A stretch of 17,808 nucleotides of DNA from Prosthecobacter sp. (lineage in GTDB: Bacteria; Verrucomicrobiota; Verrucomicrobiia; Verrucomicrobiales; Verrucomicrobiaceae): contig JAOZVT010000166.1 of assembly GCA_025869455.1 (NCBI GenBank), positions 1 to 17,808 on the forward strand, written 5' to 3'. Every line of letters starts with the position of its first letter. Position 1 is the first letter of the stretch. The notes under the pieces are model-generated. The model was not told the origin of the DNA. It searched no databases and worked only from the letters and a program-made list of their open reading frames with translations. Below, piece after piece: positions 7,200 through 16,400 of the stretch. A program made the position numbers and the translations under genes.

Positions 7200-7979
7200 A
7201 TGAAATCCATCCTCCTACTCCTCACTTCGTTCAGTCTAGTCTCTGCCTCATTCGCCCAAGATGGCTTTACTTCCTTGTTCAATGGCAAGGACCTCACGGG
7301 TTGGGATGGCGACCCGAAGCTCTGGAAGGTAGAAGAAGGGCTGGTCATCGGCACTTGCAGCGGCCCTGAAAGCCCCACCACCAACACCTTTCTCATCTGG
7401 CGCGGAGGAGTCGTGAAGGACTTCGAACTCCACGCGACCATCCGTGTCATCGGCGATAACAATTCCGGCATCCAATATCGCAGCCGAGCTCTGCCTGAGA
7501 CGGGTCCGTGGGGCATCACAGGCTATCAGTGCGATATTCACCCCGCCATCGAACACACGGGCATGACGTATGAGGAAAAAGGTCGCGGTATCTTTGGCCT
7601 CAATGGCAAAGACGTGGTGCTCGATACGAAAGGCGTCCGCTGGCTCGTGGCCGAGCATGAACCAGTGAAGGTGGATGTCTCTCAATGGAACGAGTACACC
7701 ATCATCGCCCGTGGAAATCATCTCATTCACAAGATCAACGGTCAGATCACTTCAGAGCTCATTGATCATGACGAAAAAGGCCGCGCCCTGGAGGGCTTGC
7801 TGGCCATTCAGCTCCATCATGGCAATGCCAACACGGTGCAGATCAAAGACCTCCGTCTCAAGCCTCTGAGTGGAGCTTCGCTCATTCCCTTTGCCCTGCC
7901 TCCGGGGGCACAAAAGATTGATCGACCCGGCACCAAGCACCCGCAGGGCACAGGACCAGTGACGCCAGCGAAGAAATAA
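7200..7979 (+). CDS. Secreted DUF1080 (3-keto-disaccharide hydrolase-like) jelly-roll protein
   Basis: A 259-residue protein with a clean signal peptide (MKSILLLLTSFSLVSASFAQ, cleavage likely after SFA). The DUF1080 opening motif follows directly: GFTSLFNGKDLTGWDG at about residues 22-37. Further conserved stretches are WKVEEGLVIG, FELHATIRVIGDNNSGIQYRS and WNEYTIIARGNHLIHKINGQ near the C-terminal sheet, typical of the concanavalin-like fold. Family members act on 3-keto-glycosides or bind carbohydrate; activity cannot be read from the sequence. The proline-rich C-terminus looks disordered. It is the first gene of a five-gene co-directional run, 8 bases from the sulfatase downstream. No SD and no clear promoter are visible in the 116 bases upstream. 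Confidence 0.85.
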   Translation: MKSILLLLTSFSLVSASFAQDGFTSLFNGKDLTGWDGDPKLWKVEEGLVIGTCSGPESPTTNTFLIWRGGVVKDFELHATIRVIGDNNSGIQYRSRALPETGPWGITGYQCDIHPAIEHTGMTYEEKGRGIFGLNGKDVVLDTKGVRWLVAEHEPVKVDVSQWNEYTIIARGNHLIHKINGQITSELIDHDEKGRALEGLLAIQLHHGNANTVQIKDLRLKPLSGASLIPFALPPGAQKIDRPGTKHPQGTGPVTPAKK

Positions 7980-7987
7980 GATCCCAG

Positions 7988-9514
7988 ATGAGCATGATAA
8001 AAAAGACCTTCCTACCTCTCCTCGCCCTTACTGTATATTGCTTTACGTTAGGCCTGAGTATAGCAATGCCTGCCGCTGGAACTCAGCCTAACATCGTTCT
8101 GCTGATGGGCGATGACCACGGCTGGGAAGAAACGGGTTACAATGGTCATCCGCATGTGAAAACACCTGTGATGGATGAGATGGCCGCCACGGGTCTGCGC
8201 CTGGATCAATTTTATGCCGCGCATCCCAGTTGCTCCCCCACACGGGCTAGCTTCCTTACAGGTCGGCATCCTAACCGAATGGGCACCTTCGCTCCGGGTT
8301 GGTCTTTCAGACCGGAAGAAATCACCGTCGCCCATATCCTGAACAAAGCAGGCTATCAATGCGGTCACTTTGGCAAATGGCATCTCGGTGCAGTCAAAGC
8401 AGACTCTCCCACCAGCCCTGGTGCCATGGGCTTTCAAGAGTGGGTTTCCCATGACAACTTCTTTGAACTGAACCCCTCCCTCTCCCGCAATGGGGCACCG
8501 CCAGAAGTCATTCAGGGAGAAAGCTCAGAGGTGGTCATTCAAGAGGCCATTAAATTCATTGATCGCGCTCAAAAAGCCCATCAACCCTTCTTCACGGTCG
8601 TCTGGTTTGGTTCGCCGCATGAACCTTACAGTGGCATGCCTGAAGACCTTGCGCTGTATGATGACCTACCAGCCAAATACACCAAGAAAGTTCGCCTAAC
8701 TTCCAATGAAACCGGGGGACCCGTGACACGCCCACAAGGGGAAGTCCTGCGCGAACGTTATGCGGAAATCACCGCCATGGACCGCTCCATTGGTCAGATG
8801 CGGAAATATTTGGCCGCTAAGGGGCTGCGTGAGAATACCCTCCTCTTTTACTGTGGTGACAATGGCACGTCAGCGGATGGTGCATTGGGAGTTCCTCATC
8901 GTGGTGTCAAAGGTCAGGTTTACGAAGGCGGCACGCTCGTCCCAGGCCTAATCGAGTGGCCGACACGGATTCCTGAGCTGCGTGTTTCCAGTGCCCGCGC
9001 CAGCACCAGTGACCTACTGCCCACGCTTTGTGCACTCACGAGTCAACCTCTGCCGGATCGTCCGCTGGATGGCATTGACCTCACGCCGTTGCTGGATGGA
9101 AAGATGAAGGTGCGTCCTTCGCCGCTCTATTTCTGGGACTATCCCTCCGCCCGCCTCAAAGGAATGGATCTCAAACCTTGGATCGATCCTGAACTGCAAA
9201 AAGGCACAACTCCGCTCGTCAAAAAATCTGGTGGAAAGGCCACTCGTGATTTCACGAACTATCATCATCCTGCCCTCAGTGAGGCTGATTACCTTGGCCC
9301 CCGCTCGATCATTGATGGCGACTTCAAATTGGTCATTCATGATCAGAAAAAAGGTGAGCCAAAGAAGGAACTCTTCGACCTCAAAATGGACCCAGCGGAA
9401 AAGACCAACCTCATCAAGCAACAACCCGCCATCGCAGAGAAGTTACAGATTCAACTTCACGAATGGCAGCAGGGAGTGCTGCAAAGCCTCACGGGTGCTG
9501 ACTATAAAAAATAA
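7988..9514 (+). CDS. Secreted type I (formylglycine) sulfatase
   Basis: A 508-residue protein with a signal peptide (MSMIKKTFLPLLALTVYCFT..., cleavage near residue 27-31). The sulfatase core follows at once: PNIVLLMGDDHG with metal ligands Asp42-Asp43, then CSPTRASFLTGR with the formylglycine precursor Cys82 in the C-x-P-T-R pentapeptide. GHFGKWHLG supplies the conserved Lys/His pair, and FYCGDNGTSADG supplies the second metal-binding Asp-Asn. The C-terminal subdomain FKLVIHDQKKGEPKKELFDLKMDPAEKTNL is standard. It should release sulfate from a carbohydrate sulfate ester outside the cytoplasm after maturation by a formylglycine-generating enzyme, which is not in this window. A second ATG at 7994 is an equally possible start. 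It follows the DUF1080 gene by 8 bases, so co-transcription is likely. Confidence 0.92.
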   Translation: MSMIKKTFLPLLALTVYCFTLGLSIAMPAAGTQPNIVLLMGDDHGWEETGYNGHPHVKTPVMDEMAATGLRLDQFYAAHPSCSPTRASFLTGRHPNRMGTFAPGWSFRPEEITVAHILNKAGYQCGHFGKWHLGAVKADSPTSPGAMGFQEWVSHDNFFELNPSLSRNGAPPEVIQGESSEVVIQEAIKFIDRAQKAHQPFFTVVWFGSPHEPYSGMPEDLALYDDLPAKYTKKVRLTSNETGGPVTRPQGEVLRERYAEITAMDRSIGQMRKYLAAKGLRENTLLFYCGDNGTSADGALGVPHRGVKGQVYEGGTLVPGLIEWPTRIPELRVSSARASTSDLLPTLCALTSQPLPDRPLDGIDLTPLLDGKMKVRPSPLYFWDYPSARLKGMDLKPWIDPELQKGTTPLVKKSGGKATRDFTNYHHPALSEADYLGPRSIIDGDFKLVIHDQKKGEPKKELFDLKMDPAEKTNLIKQQPAIAEKLQIQLHEWQQGVLQSLTGADYKK

Positions 9515-9555
9515 GCCTCAACGCCACAGCCTAACCAATCATTGGATCGTCCCTC

Positions 9556-10464
9556 ATGAAATACTCACTCGCCCTTCTCTTTACTCTTGCGGTTATCTCC
9601 CTGACAAGTTTACCAGCGGCAGAAACGAAAGCTAAAGTCAAAAAGGAGAAGGACACCGACACTCCTGGAAAGGTTTACATTTACAAGACCTCCGCAGGCC
9701 AACCCCGCCAGATGGAGATCTATTTCCCACCGAATCATGATCCTGCCACGGCCAAGGTTCCCGGCCTGATCCTGTTTCATGGCGGCGGCTGGACGGGCGG
9801 TACCTTGCAGCAGTTCCGCACTGCCTGTGCTTACTTTGCTAGCAGAGGTCTTGTCTGTGCTACGGCAGAATACCAGATGCTCGGCAAGGCCGAGGTCAAG
9901 AATCAGCCCAAGGGTGAAAGCCACAAACGTGTTTGTGTGACCGATGCTAAAAGCGCCATTCGTTGGTTCAAACAAAAGGCCCCCGAGCTAGGCATTGACC
10001 CGCAACGCATCATCACAGGCGGTGGCTCTGCTGGTGGCCACGTCTCCGCGCTCGCAACTCTGAATCCGGGACTCAATGATCCTGCTGACCCAAAAGACAT
10101 CGACACCAGCGTGGTCGCTTATCTCTGGTTTAATCCCGCCTTTACAGCAGATGACGCAGCAGATCCCGAGATAGATGTGCTGAACTATCTGAAGCCCAAC
10201 CAAGCACCAGCCATCGCTTTTTTTGGCACGAAAGATCCCTGGAAAAAGGGCTGGGACACGGCTTATGCAAAACTGAAAACCATCGGCAATACGACCACGG
10301 AACTCGGCTTGGCGGAAGGTCAGAGCCACAGCTTCTTTAACAAAGGTCCATGGCAAAGAGTCACCCTCATTGCAGCGGATCGCTTTCTTGTTAGGCAAGG
10401 CCTTCTTTCCGGTGAGCCGACTCTCCCGCCTCCTCCGAGCGGCGAAGAATTGATGTTCAAGTAG
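9556..10464 (+). CDS. Secreted alpha/beta-hydrolase, probable carbohydrate or xylan esterase
   Basis: A 302-residue protein with a signal peptide (MKYSLALLFTLAVISLTSLPA) and a lysine-rich linker. The alpha/beta-hydrolase fold shows an HGGGW oxyanion loop (75-79), a GGGSAGGH nucleophile elbow with Ser158, a GTKDPW turn with Asp227 and GQSHSF with His258, so the Ser-Asp-His triad appears complete. The HGGGW form and the dienelactone/BD-FAE-like layout suggest removal of acyl groups from polysaccharides rather than lipids. It sits between two sulfatase genes (gaps of 41 and 73 bases) in the same direction, which fits removal of acetyl or similar groups from the same glycan. The substrate is not determined by sequence. 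Confidence 0.85.
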   Translation: MKYSLALLFTLAVISLTSLPAAETKAKVKKEKDTDTPGKVYIYKTSAGQPRQMEIYFPPNHDPATAKVPGLILFHGGGWTGGTLQQFRTACAYFASRGLVCATAEYQMLGKAEVKNQPKGESHKRVCVTDAKSAIRWFKQKAPELGIDPQRIITGGGSAGGHVSALATLNPGLNDPADPKDIDTSVVAYLWFNPAFTADDAADPEIDVLNYLKPNQAPAIAFFGTKDPWKKGWDTAYAKLKTIGNTTTELGLAEGQSHSFFNKGPWQRVTLIAADRFLVRQGLLSGEPTLPPPPSGEELMFK

Positions 10465-10537
10465 CGCATATCACCTTTGTCCCAGATCCAACCCAAGGCA
10501 AGACCTCCAGCGCTTCTGCGTTACCTTTTTTGCAATC

Positions 10538-12373
10538 ATGAAGAAGTTCCTTTTAGCCCTTACCCTGAGTGCTGTTGGCTCAGCCTTTTCTGCGACACCG
10601 ACTCGGCCTAACATTGTATTCATCATCACGGATGATCAAGGTTACGGGGATCTGGGCTACACAGGGAATCCTGTCGTCAAAACACCCTTCATTGACAAGC
10701 TAGCCGCAGAGTCTCCCCAGCTCAGTGACTACCACGTTGCCCCCACTTGCTCACCTACCCGCGCGGCCTTGCTTACCGGCCATTGGACAAATCGCACAGG
10801 CGTGTGGCACACCATCAATGGGCGCTCCATGTTGCGGGACAATGAAATCACCTTGGGCCAGTTGCTGAAAGACAGTGGTTATGCCACCGCCATGTTTGGC
10901 AAATGGCATCTTGGGGACACGTATCCATATCGTGCTGAGGATCGTGGTTTTACCGAAGTCTATCGTCATGGCGGCGGCGGAGTTGGCCAGACACCCGACT
11001 TATGGGACAATGCTTACTTTGATGGTCACTACTATCACAATGGCAAAGTCGAGCCCGCCAAGGGCTTCTGCACGGATGTGTTCTTTGAACAGGCCCAAAA
11101 GTTCATTCGGGCGCAGACGGCTAAAAAGCAACCCTTCTTTGCCTACATCGCTCTCAATGCTCCGCATGGTCCGCTGCACGCCCCGCAGAAATACATGGAC
11201 ATGTATGCGGATCAGTCTCCTGAGCTGGCTGCGTTTTTTGGCATGATCACCAACATTGATGACAATGTCGGCAGCATGCGTGCCTTGCTGCGCGAACTGG
11301 CGCTTGAAGAAAACACTCTCCTCGTTTTCACCACGGACAACGGCACTGCCTCTGGTGAAAAGGTCTTCAATGCGGGCATGAAGGGAAAAAAGAATAGTGA
11401 ATATGAAGGCGGTCATCGCGTCCCCTTCATCGCTCATTGGCCTGCAGCTGGTTGGGATCATCAACACGTCAATGACACCCTCTGTCACGCCGTGGACATC
11501 GTGCCTACGATGCTGGACATCACGGAGGCTAAGAAGCCTGATCAGCTCAAGTTCGACGGTGTTTCCATTCGCCCTTTGCTGGACCCTTCTGCTAAAACAG
11601 ACGACTGGCCAGAGCGTTTCCTCATCACCGATTCCCAGCGCGTGCGGGACCCTGTGAAATGGCGCAAATCCGCCGTCATGTCACAGCAGTGGCGGCTGGT
11701 GAATGGCAAGGAACTCTACGAGATCAAAAAAGATCCCGGTCAGGAGCATGACGTAGCCGCAGAACACCCTGATCAAGTCGCGAAGATGACTGCTTTTTAC
11801 GAGGCGTGGTGGGCAGAATTAGAGCCTACTTTTGCCAACACCACAGAGATCTACTTGGGCCATCCTGAGCATCCTGTGGTCAGCCTCAGCGGGCATGATT
11901 GGATCCAAGAAAACCTGCCACCCTGGAACCAGCAGCAGATCCGCCAAGCCATGGGTTTCGGACCGCCACGCCGTCCTGCGGGCAAAGCCAAGAAAGGCAA
12001 TGCTGAACCAGCGAAGTCCAAGCATGAAGGTTACTGGGCGGTGAAGGTAATCACTCCCGGCAGCTATGAAATCAGCCTCCGACGCTGGCCTGTCGAAGCG
12101 AACCGAGCCATCACTGCCGCCCTCCCGGCTGGCGCAAATGTTCCAGGTGGCAATCGCGCTTACCGTGCCTATGAAGGCATCTCCATCCCAGCCACCACCG
12201 CTACTTTGAGAGTGGATGGCAAAGACTTGGAAACTCAGCCAATCCCTGAAGGAGCCGTCCAGGTCACCTTCACCACCACCCTCACCGCAGGTTCCCATCA
12301 ACTCTCTCCCGTCTTTACCTCAGCCGATGGCCAGGAAGTCGGGGCTTATTACTCCGTGATCACGGCCAAATAA
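10538..12373 (+). CDS. Secreted arylsulfatase-type sulfatase with extra C-terminal beta domain
   Basis: A 611-residue protein with a signal peptide (MKKFLLALTLSAVGSAFSA). Core motifs are RPNIVFIITDDQGYGDLGY (Asp32-Asp33), CSPTRAALLTG with formylglycine precursor Cys71, MFGKWHLGD, and FTTDNGTASG near 264-273. The glycine-rich loop RHGGGGVGQTPDLWDNAYFDG is shared by many planctomycete and verrucomicrobial arylsulfatases. The catalytic part ends near residue 480. A Lys/Pro/Ala linker then leads to about 120 residues beginning GYWAVKVITPGSYEISLRRW and ending GAYYSVITAK. This resembles a beta-sandwich accessory domain, possibly carbohydrate binding (inference). It is clearly not a duplicate of the upstream sulfatase: only the family motifs are shared, so different sulfate positions may be attacked. 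Confidence 0.92.
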   Translation: MKKFLLALTLSAVGSAFSATPTRPNIVFIITDDQGYGDLGYTGNPVVKTPFIDKLAAESPQLSDYHVAPTCSPTRAALLTGHWTNRTGVWHTINGRSMLRDNEITLGQLLKDSGYATAMFGKWHLGDTYPYRAEDRGFTEVYRHGGGGVGQTPDLWDNAYFDGHYYHNGKVEPAKGFCTDVFFEQAQKFIRAQTAKKQPFFAYIALNAPHGPLHAPQKYMDMYADQSPELAAFFGMITNIDDNVGSMRALLRELALEENTLLVFTTDNGTASGEKVFNAGMKGKKNSEYEGGHRVPFIAHWPAAGWDHQHVNDTLCHAVDIVPTMLDITEAKKPDQLKFDGVSIRPLLDPSAKTDDWPERFLITDSQRVRDPVKWRKSAVMSQQWRLVNGKELYEIKKDPGQEHDVAAEHPDQVAKMTAFYEAWWAELEPTFANTTEIYLGHPEHPVVSLSGHDWIQENLPPWNQQQIRQAMGFGPPRRPAGKAKKGNAEPAKSKHEGYWAVKVITPGSYEISLRRWPVEANRAITAALPAGANVPGGNRAYRAYEGISIPATTATLRVDGKDLETQPIPEGAVQVTFTTTLTAGSHQLSPVFTSADGQEVGAYYSVITAK

Positions 12374-12420
12374 GAACGAGAAGCTCACTCTCGCACCCCC
12401 ATCCTTTTAGTTATACCTAT

Positions 12421-13101
12421 ATGAAACTCCTCCCGTTCCTTTGCCTCGCTCTTCCGTTCGCGTGTGCTGCTGCCGACATCCCGGCCAAGCCTTTGGCTGA
12501 AAAAGGTGAGCAACTCATCTCCGATGATTTTGAGCGCACCGACCTTGGCAGTTGGAAATCCATCATCCCCACTTTCACGGTGGAAGATGGCAAACTCAAA
12601 GGCGTGCAGACACGCGCGGATCATGGTTCCGTAGGCCGCGTTTACAGTCCCATGAAAGACGTGGTCGTGGAGTTCAAATTCCAGCTTGTGGGTTCCACCA
12701 CTTTCAATGCAGTCTTCGACGACCAAAAGTTCAAGGGTTCCCACGCAGGTCACATCTGCCGCATCGCCTTTACCCCCAAACAAATCCGTCTGGGTGATGA
12801 CAAAGAAGGTGTCATGCGCAATGACATCTTCGAAATGCGCAAAGACCCGGCCCGCAAAGCCGACGCCGAAAAACTCCTCGAAGGCCGTGGGTCCGTCGGC
12901 AAGGTCAATCTGGAGCAAAAGAAGTGGTACCAAGCCAGCCTCGAACTCGTTGGTGACCAGCTCCGCGTCAGTGTGGATGGCACACCCGTGGCCTATTTGA
13001 AGTCCCCTGGAATCGCCCACGAAACGAAGTCCAGCTTCCACTTCACCGTCACGGGTCCCGGCGTTTTGTTTGACGATGTGCGCATCTGGAAGGCCAAGTG
13101 A
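12421..13101 (+). CDS. Secreted concanavalin-like (DUF1080-related) jelly-roll protein
   Basis: A 226-residue protein with a signal peptide (MKLLPFLCLALPFACAAA). A single beta jelly roll follows. DDFERTDLGSWKSIIPTFTV and GKLKGVQTRADHGS form the first strands, VVVEFKFQL is the central strand, WYQASLELVGDQLRVSVDGTPVAYL is the back sheet, and VLFDDVRIWKAK is the closing strand. The order resembles DUF1080/LamG-type proteins, but the SLFNGKDLxGW signature is absent, so it is a diverged paralogue of the protein at 7200 or a carbohydrate-binding module. It is the last gene of the five-gene run, 47 bases after the second sulfatase. A CGAGA/TCTCG mini-hairpin lies in that gap. No SD: the start reads TATACCTATATG. 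Confidence 0.75.
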   Translation: MKLLPFLCLALPFACAAADIPAKPLAEKGEQLISDDFERTDLGSWKSIIPTFTVEDGKLKGVQTRADHGSVGRVYSPMKDVVVEFKFQLVGSTTFNAVFDDQKFKGSHAGHICRIAFTPKQIRLGDDKEGVMRNDIFEMRKDPARKADAEKLLEGRGSVGKVNLEQKKWYQASLELVGDQLRVSVDGTPVAYLKSPGIAHETKSSFHFTVTGPGVLFDDVRIWKAK

Positions 13102-13437
13102 TGGCTTGAGCATTTGGACAGCCCCTTTCTAAAAATCAAATAGTCCCTGAATCTGGCCCAGACATGGGCCCGGATTCAGGGCTTGTCATGATGGGCCTGG
13201 AAGCCGCCCAATAAATGGCTGCTTCAGTGAATCCGAGTTCGTAAAATTGAGTTTCACGCCTGAGCTCCCCAGCCACGTATTCTCTTCCGTAGCCGTTAAA
13301 TTCAAACGGGCCGGCCTCATTGGCCCCGCCTTTTCACCCTCTCCAGTTTCGCGCCCTGCGTCAAAGTGCATGATTTTGCCTTGAATTAACGTATTTTACT
13401 TACCCCCCAAACTCTGGCCTTGCCCATGCTTTATCGG
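13102..13437. other. 336-base gene-free stretch
   Basis: I find no supported gene here. The only notable element is the long hairpin at 13145-13181. A 61-codon minus-strand frame (13186-13371) lacks any recognisable pattern and was not called. The right end (near 13376-13410) is AT-richer (TTGAATTAACGTATTTTACTT) and presumably holds the promoter of the downstream cytochrome-type gene, but I cannot place -35 and -10 boxes with confidence. Confidence 0.6.
13145..13181. terminator. Long hairpin after the five-gene run (terminator or RNA-stabilising element)
   Basis: CCCTGAATCTGGCCC (13145-13159) pairs with GGGCCCGGATTCAGGG (13166-13181) over a 6-base loop. That gives 15 pairs with one T-G wobble and a single bulged C. 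It lies 43 bases after the last gene of the run. No T-tract follows on the plus strand (CTTGTCATGA). On the minus strand it is followed by ACTATTTGATTTTTAG, which is T-rich but not a clean tract. It is the strongest end-of-operon candidate in this gap. Confidence 0.5.
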
Positions 13438-16400
13438 ATGAACCCTTCCGCCCATTTTTTCGTCTTCATGTCCCTCGCTGCCACGCTTCATGCGGCACCG
13501 GAGTGGAAATCCGTGCAGCCGATGTTAGCCGAAACCTGTTACGACTGCCACAACGGCAAGAAAACCAAGGGTGGGGTGGACCTGGAGCGACTGGACAAAG
13601 ATCCATCGGTCGAAAAAGAATACGCGCTTTGGGAAAAGGTGCAGGACGTCGTGAACAAAGGCGAAATGCCGCCTGAAGATGAAACGCAACTGACTGCGGA
13701 AGAGAAAAAGAAACTCCTTACCTGGGCCACGGGTGCCTTGGATTACGTGGCCGCCGCCAATGCGGGCGATCCAGGGCCTGTTACTTTGCGTCGTCTCACC
13801 AATGCGGAGTATGACTACACCATTCGTGACCTCACCGGAATAGACTACGGGTTAGGCAAGGAATTTCAGCCTGACGGTGGTGGCGGCGAAGGCTTTGCCA
13901 ATACGGGTGACACACTGTTTGTTAACCCTGCCCAACTTGACAAGTATTTGGCTGCTGCCCGCAAGCTGGCCGATCACGCGACCATCCTCCCTGGCACGGG
14001 CATCACCTTCAGTCCTCAACGCGTGGGACTGCGTGGCACCGCTCAGGTCAAAGGTCAGTCCCAGCAAGCTCTGTATGTCTGGTATCAAAAGATGTCTGGG
14101 CCATTTTTGCCTAACTTTGACCGTGAACTGCATGAGGCAGACTACATGCTCGCCTGCTGGAAATGGAAGCACAAGGATCTCACTGGAGCCACCTCCCTGG
14201 AACAACTGGCCAAGGACGCCAAGTTGTCCGTCCCTTTCCTAACCAATTGGTGGAACATGCTCAATGACACCAAAACTCAGTCTCGCTTCCTGGATCTGAC
14301 CAAAGTGCCTTGGCGGAATCTGCCAGGACCAGACGCGGCCAAACCTAAGGAAGTACCAGCCCCCGTGTTGGCAGGTTTGCAGACCATTGAAGAACAGCGT
14401 CATTCCTGGAACCACCCCGACAAACCCGGCTCCGGCGTTCAGCGTCGCCAGCAGGATGCTGACGGCATCCGCACCTACGGTGGCACGCGTGTGCCGACTC
14501 AGGGGAAGCGTGCCTTCCATGTCGTTCTGGGTGATATCGGCGATGGCAATGGCGGCGACTATGTGACTTTTACGGGCCTAACCTTTCGCAAAAAGGGCAA
14601 GAACTACGAATACGCGCCTTACATGCGCCAACTGCTAACGGGTGATAAAAAATCACTCAAAGACATCGAGTCCGGCAAACCTGCGCCCAAGGATGTCACC
14701 GCAGACCTTCTGAAAAAGCGCATCGCTGAAACCACCAAAGCTCTCTCCTATTTTGGCAAAGATCCTCTGGGTAAAAATGGCATTGGTGAAAACGTCCTCG
14801 CCGCCAAAGCACCGGTGGTCATTACCCTTCCTTTACCAGAAGACACCGCCGAAGTTTTTGGTGCAGGACGTCTGGACATGCGTAATCCAGAGGTGGATCA
14901 GGCCACCGTGCAGTGGACGCTCTGTGTGGATACGCCGCCTAACCCAAAGGATATCATCCCCGGTGTGCTCACCGTATGGAAACGCAATACCGATGCTCAC
15001 CGCCGGACCATGGCTGATTTCAGCCGCATGAAAGCGGTGTTTCCAGACATGTATGAACGCCGACTGGAAGAAGTGGCGAAAAACTTTTACAGCAGCCGAC
15101 CCGGCCCTGGCGTCTATTATTTCAGCGATGAGCAATTGCTCAAATTGCTGCCTGAACAAGAAAAACGGCATTGGGAGCAAATGCGTACCGATTGGGAATA
15201 TGTCTCACGGGACACGCTGAAAAAAGATCAGCAAGAAAAGTATGATGAACTCATGCGTCAGAACCTGCATCGCTTTGCCAGTCAGGCCTGGAGACGTCCA
15301 ACGACTCAAGCCGAGCGTACTCTGCTTTCCAAGCTCTACCAGGACGGCCTAACCAAAGATCTGGATCGTGAGTCTGCCGCCCGTGAGGTGGTGACCCTCA
15401 TTCTTGTCTCGCCTAACTTCTTGTATAAAACAGAGGTGGGCACCAGCAATGCACAAATTCTTGCTAGCCAAGACAAGGGCCAACCCGCCAACAAGGTCAC
15501 TGCAAAAAGTAATACGGTTGTTCCTGCTGGGAAATCCGAAGGCCAAGCCAAACCCGTGGACACGATCGTCCCCACCGAAGTCTCTCTGAACGCTTGGGAA
15601 CTCGCCTCCCGCCTGAGTTACTTCCTTTGGTCTTCGCAGCCGGATTGGCAACTCCGCAAAGCCGCGACCGATGGTAGCTTACTCAAGCCTGAAGTCTTGA
15701 CTGCTCAGGTGAAGCGCATGCTGAAAGATCCCAAGGCCGAAGCCATGGCCAAAGAGTTTGCGGGTCAGTGGCTGGAGTTCAAAGGCTTCGAAAAACACAG
15801 CGCGGTGGACGACAAAAAGTTCCCCCAATTCACCCCCGAATTGCGCAAGGACATGGATCGTGAAACCACCCTCTTTTTCACCAACCTCATTCGTGAAGAC
15901 CGCCCCGTGCAGGAAATCGTGGGGGCCGACTACACCTTCCTTAATGAACGTTTAGCCAAACACTACGGTGTGCCAGGAATCACAGGCGAAGAGTTCCGCA
16001 AAGTCACGGTGAAGGCTCAGCATCGCGGTGGCCTACTTGGTCAAGGCAGCCTGCTGACCAAGACCTCTCGCAGCCACCGCACCAGCCCGGTGTTGCGTGG
16101 TAACTGGTTACTTCAGGCCGTGCTCGGCACCCCCGTGCCACCGCCGCCCGCCGATGTCCCGGAACTGAAAGAACACGGTGCTAAACCAGCCACTGTCCGC
16201 GAAATGCTGGAGCAACACCGCGCCTCCAAATCCTGCTCGGGCTGCCATGACCGCATTGATCCCCTCGGCTTCGCCTTGGAAGGTTTTGATGCCATTGGAC
16301 GCTACCGTGAAAAAGATGAAAGTGGCCTGCCCTTAGACACCTCTGGCCAGGTCAAAAGTGGAGCCAAGTTCGTCGGGTTCGAAGGTCTGCGTGACTATCT

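Noticed and set aside
11000..12301. Two 160-162-codon minus-strand frames within the second sulfatase
   Set aside because: The sulfatase motifs are continuous on the plus strand, and the antisense products match nothing recognisable.
12385..13113. 242-codon minus-strand frame opposite the second jelly-roll gene
   Set aside because: The plus-strand frame has a signal peptide and a coherent beta-strand pattern, while the antisense translation has no recognisable motif. Long antisense frames are common opposite GC-rich-codon genes.
13186..13371. 61-codon minus-strand frame in the gene-free stretch
   Set aside because: It has no family pattern, no ribosome site and ordinary composition; it would also start inside the presumed promoter region of the cytochrome-type gene.
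13376..13397. Possible promoter TTGCCT...TATTTT before the cytochrome-type gene
   Set aside because: The spacing between the boxes is only about 9 bases, too short for a sigma-70 promoter.
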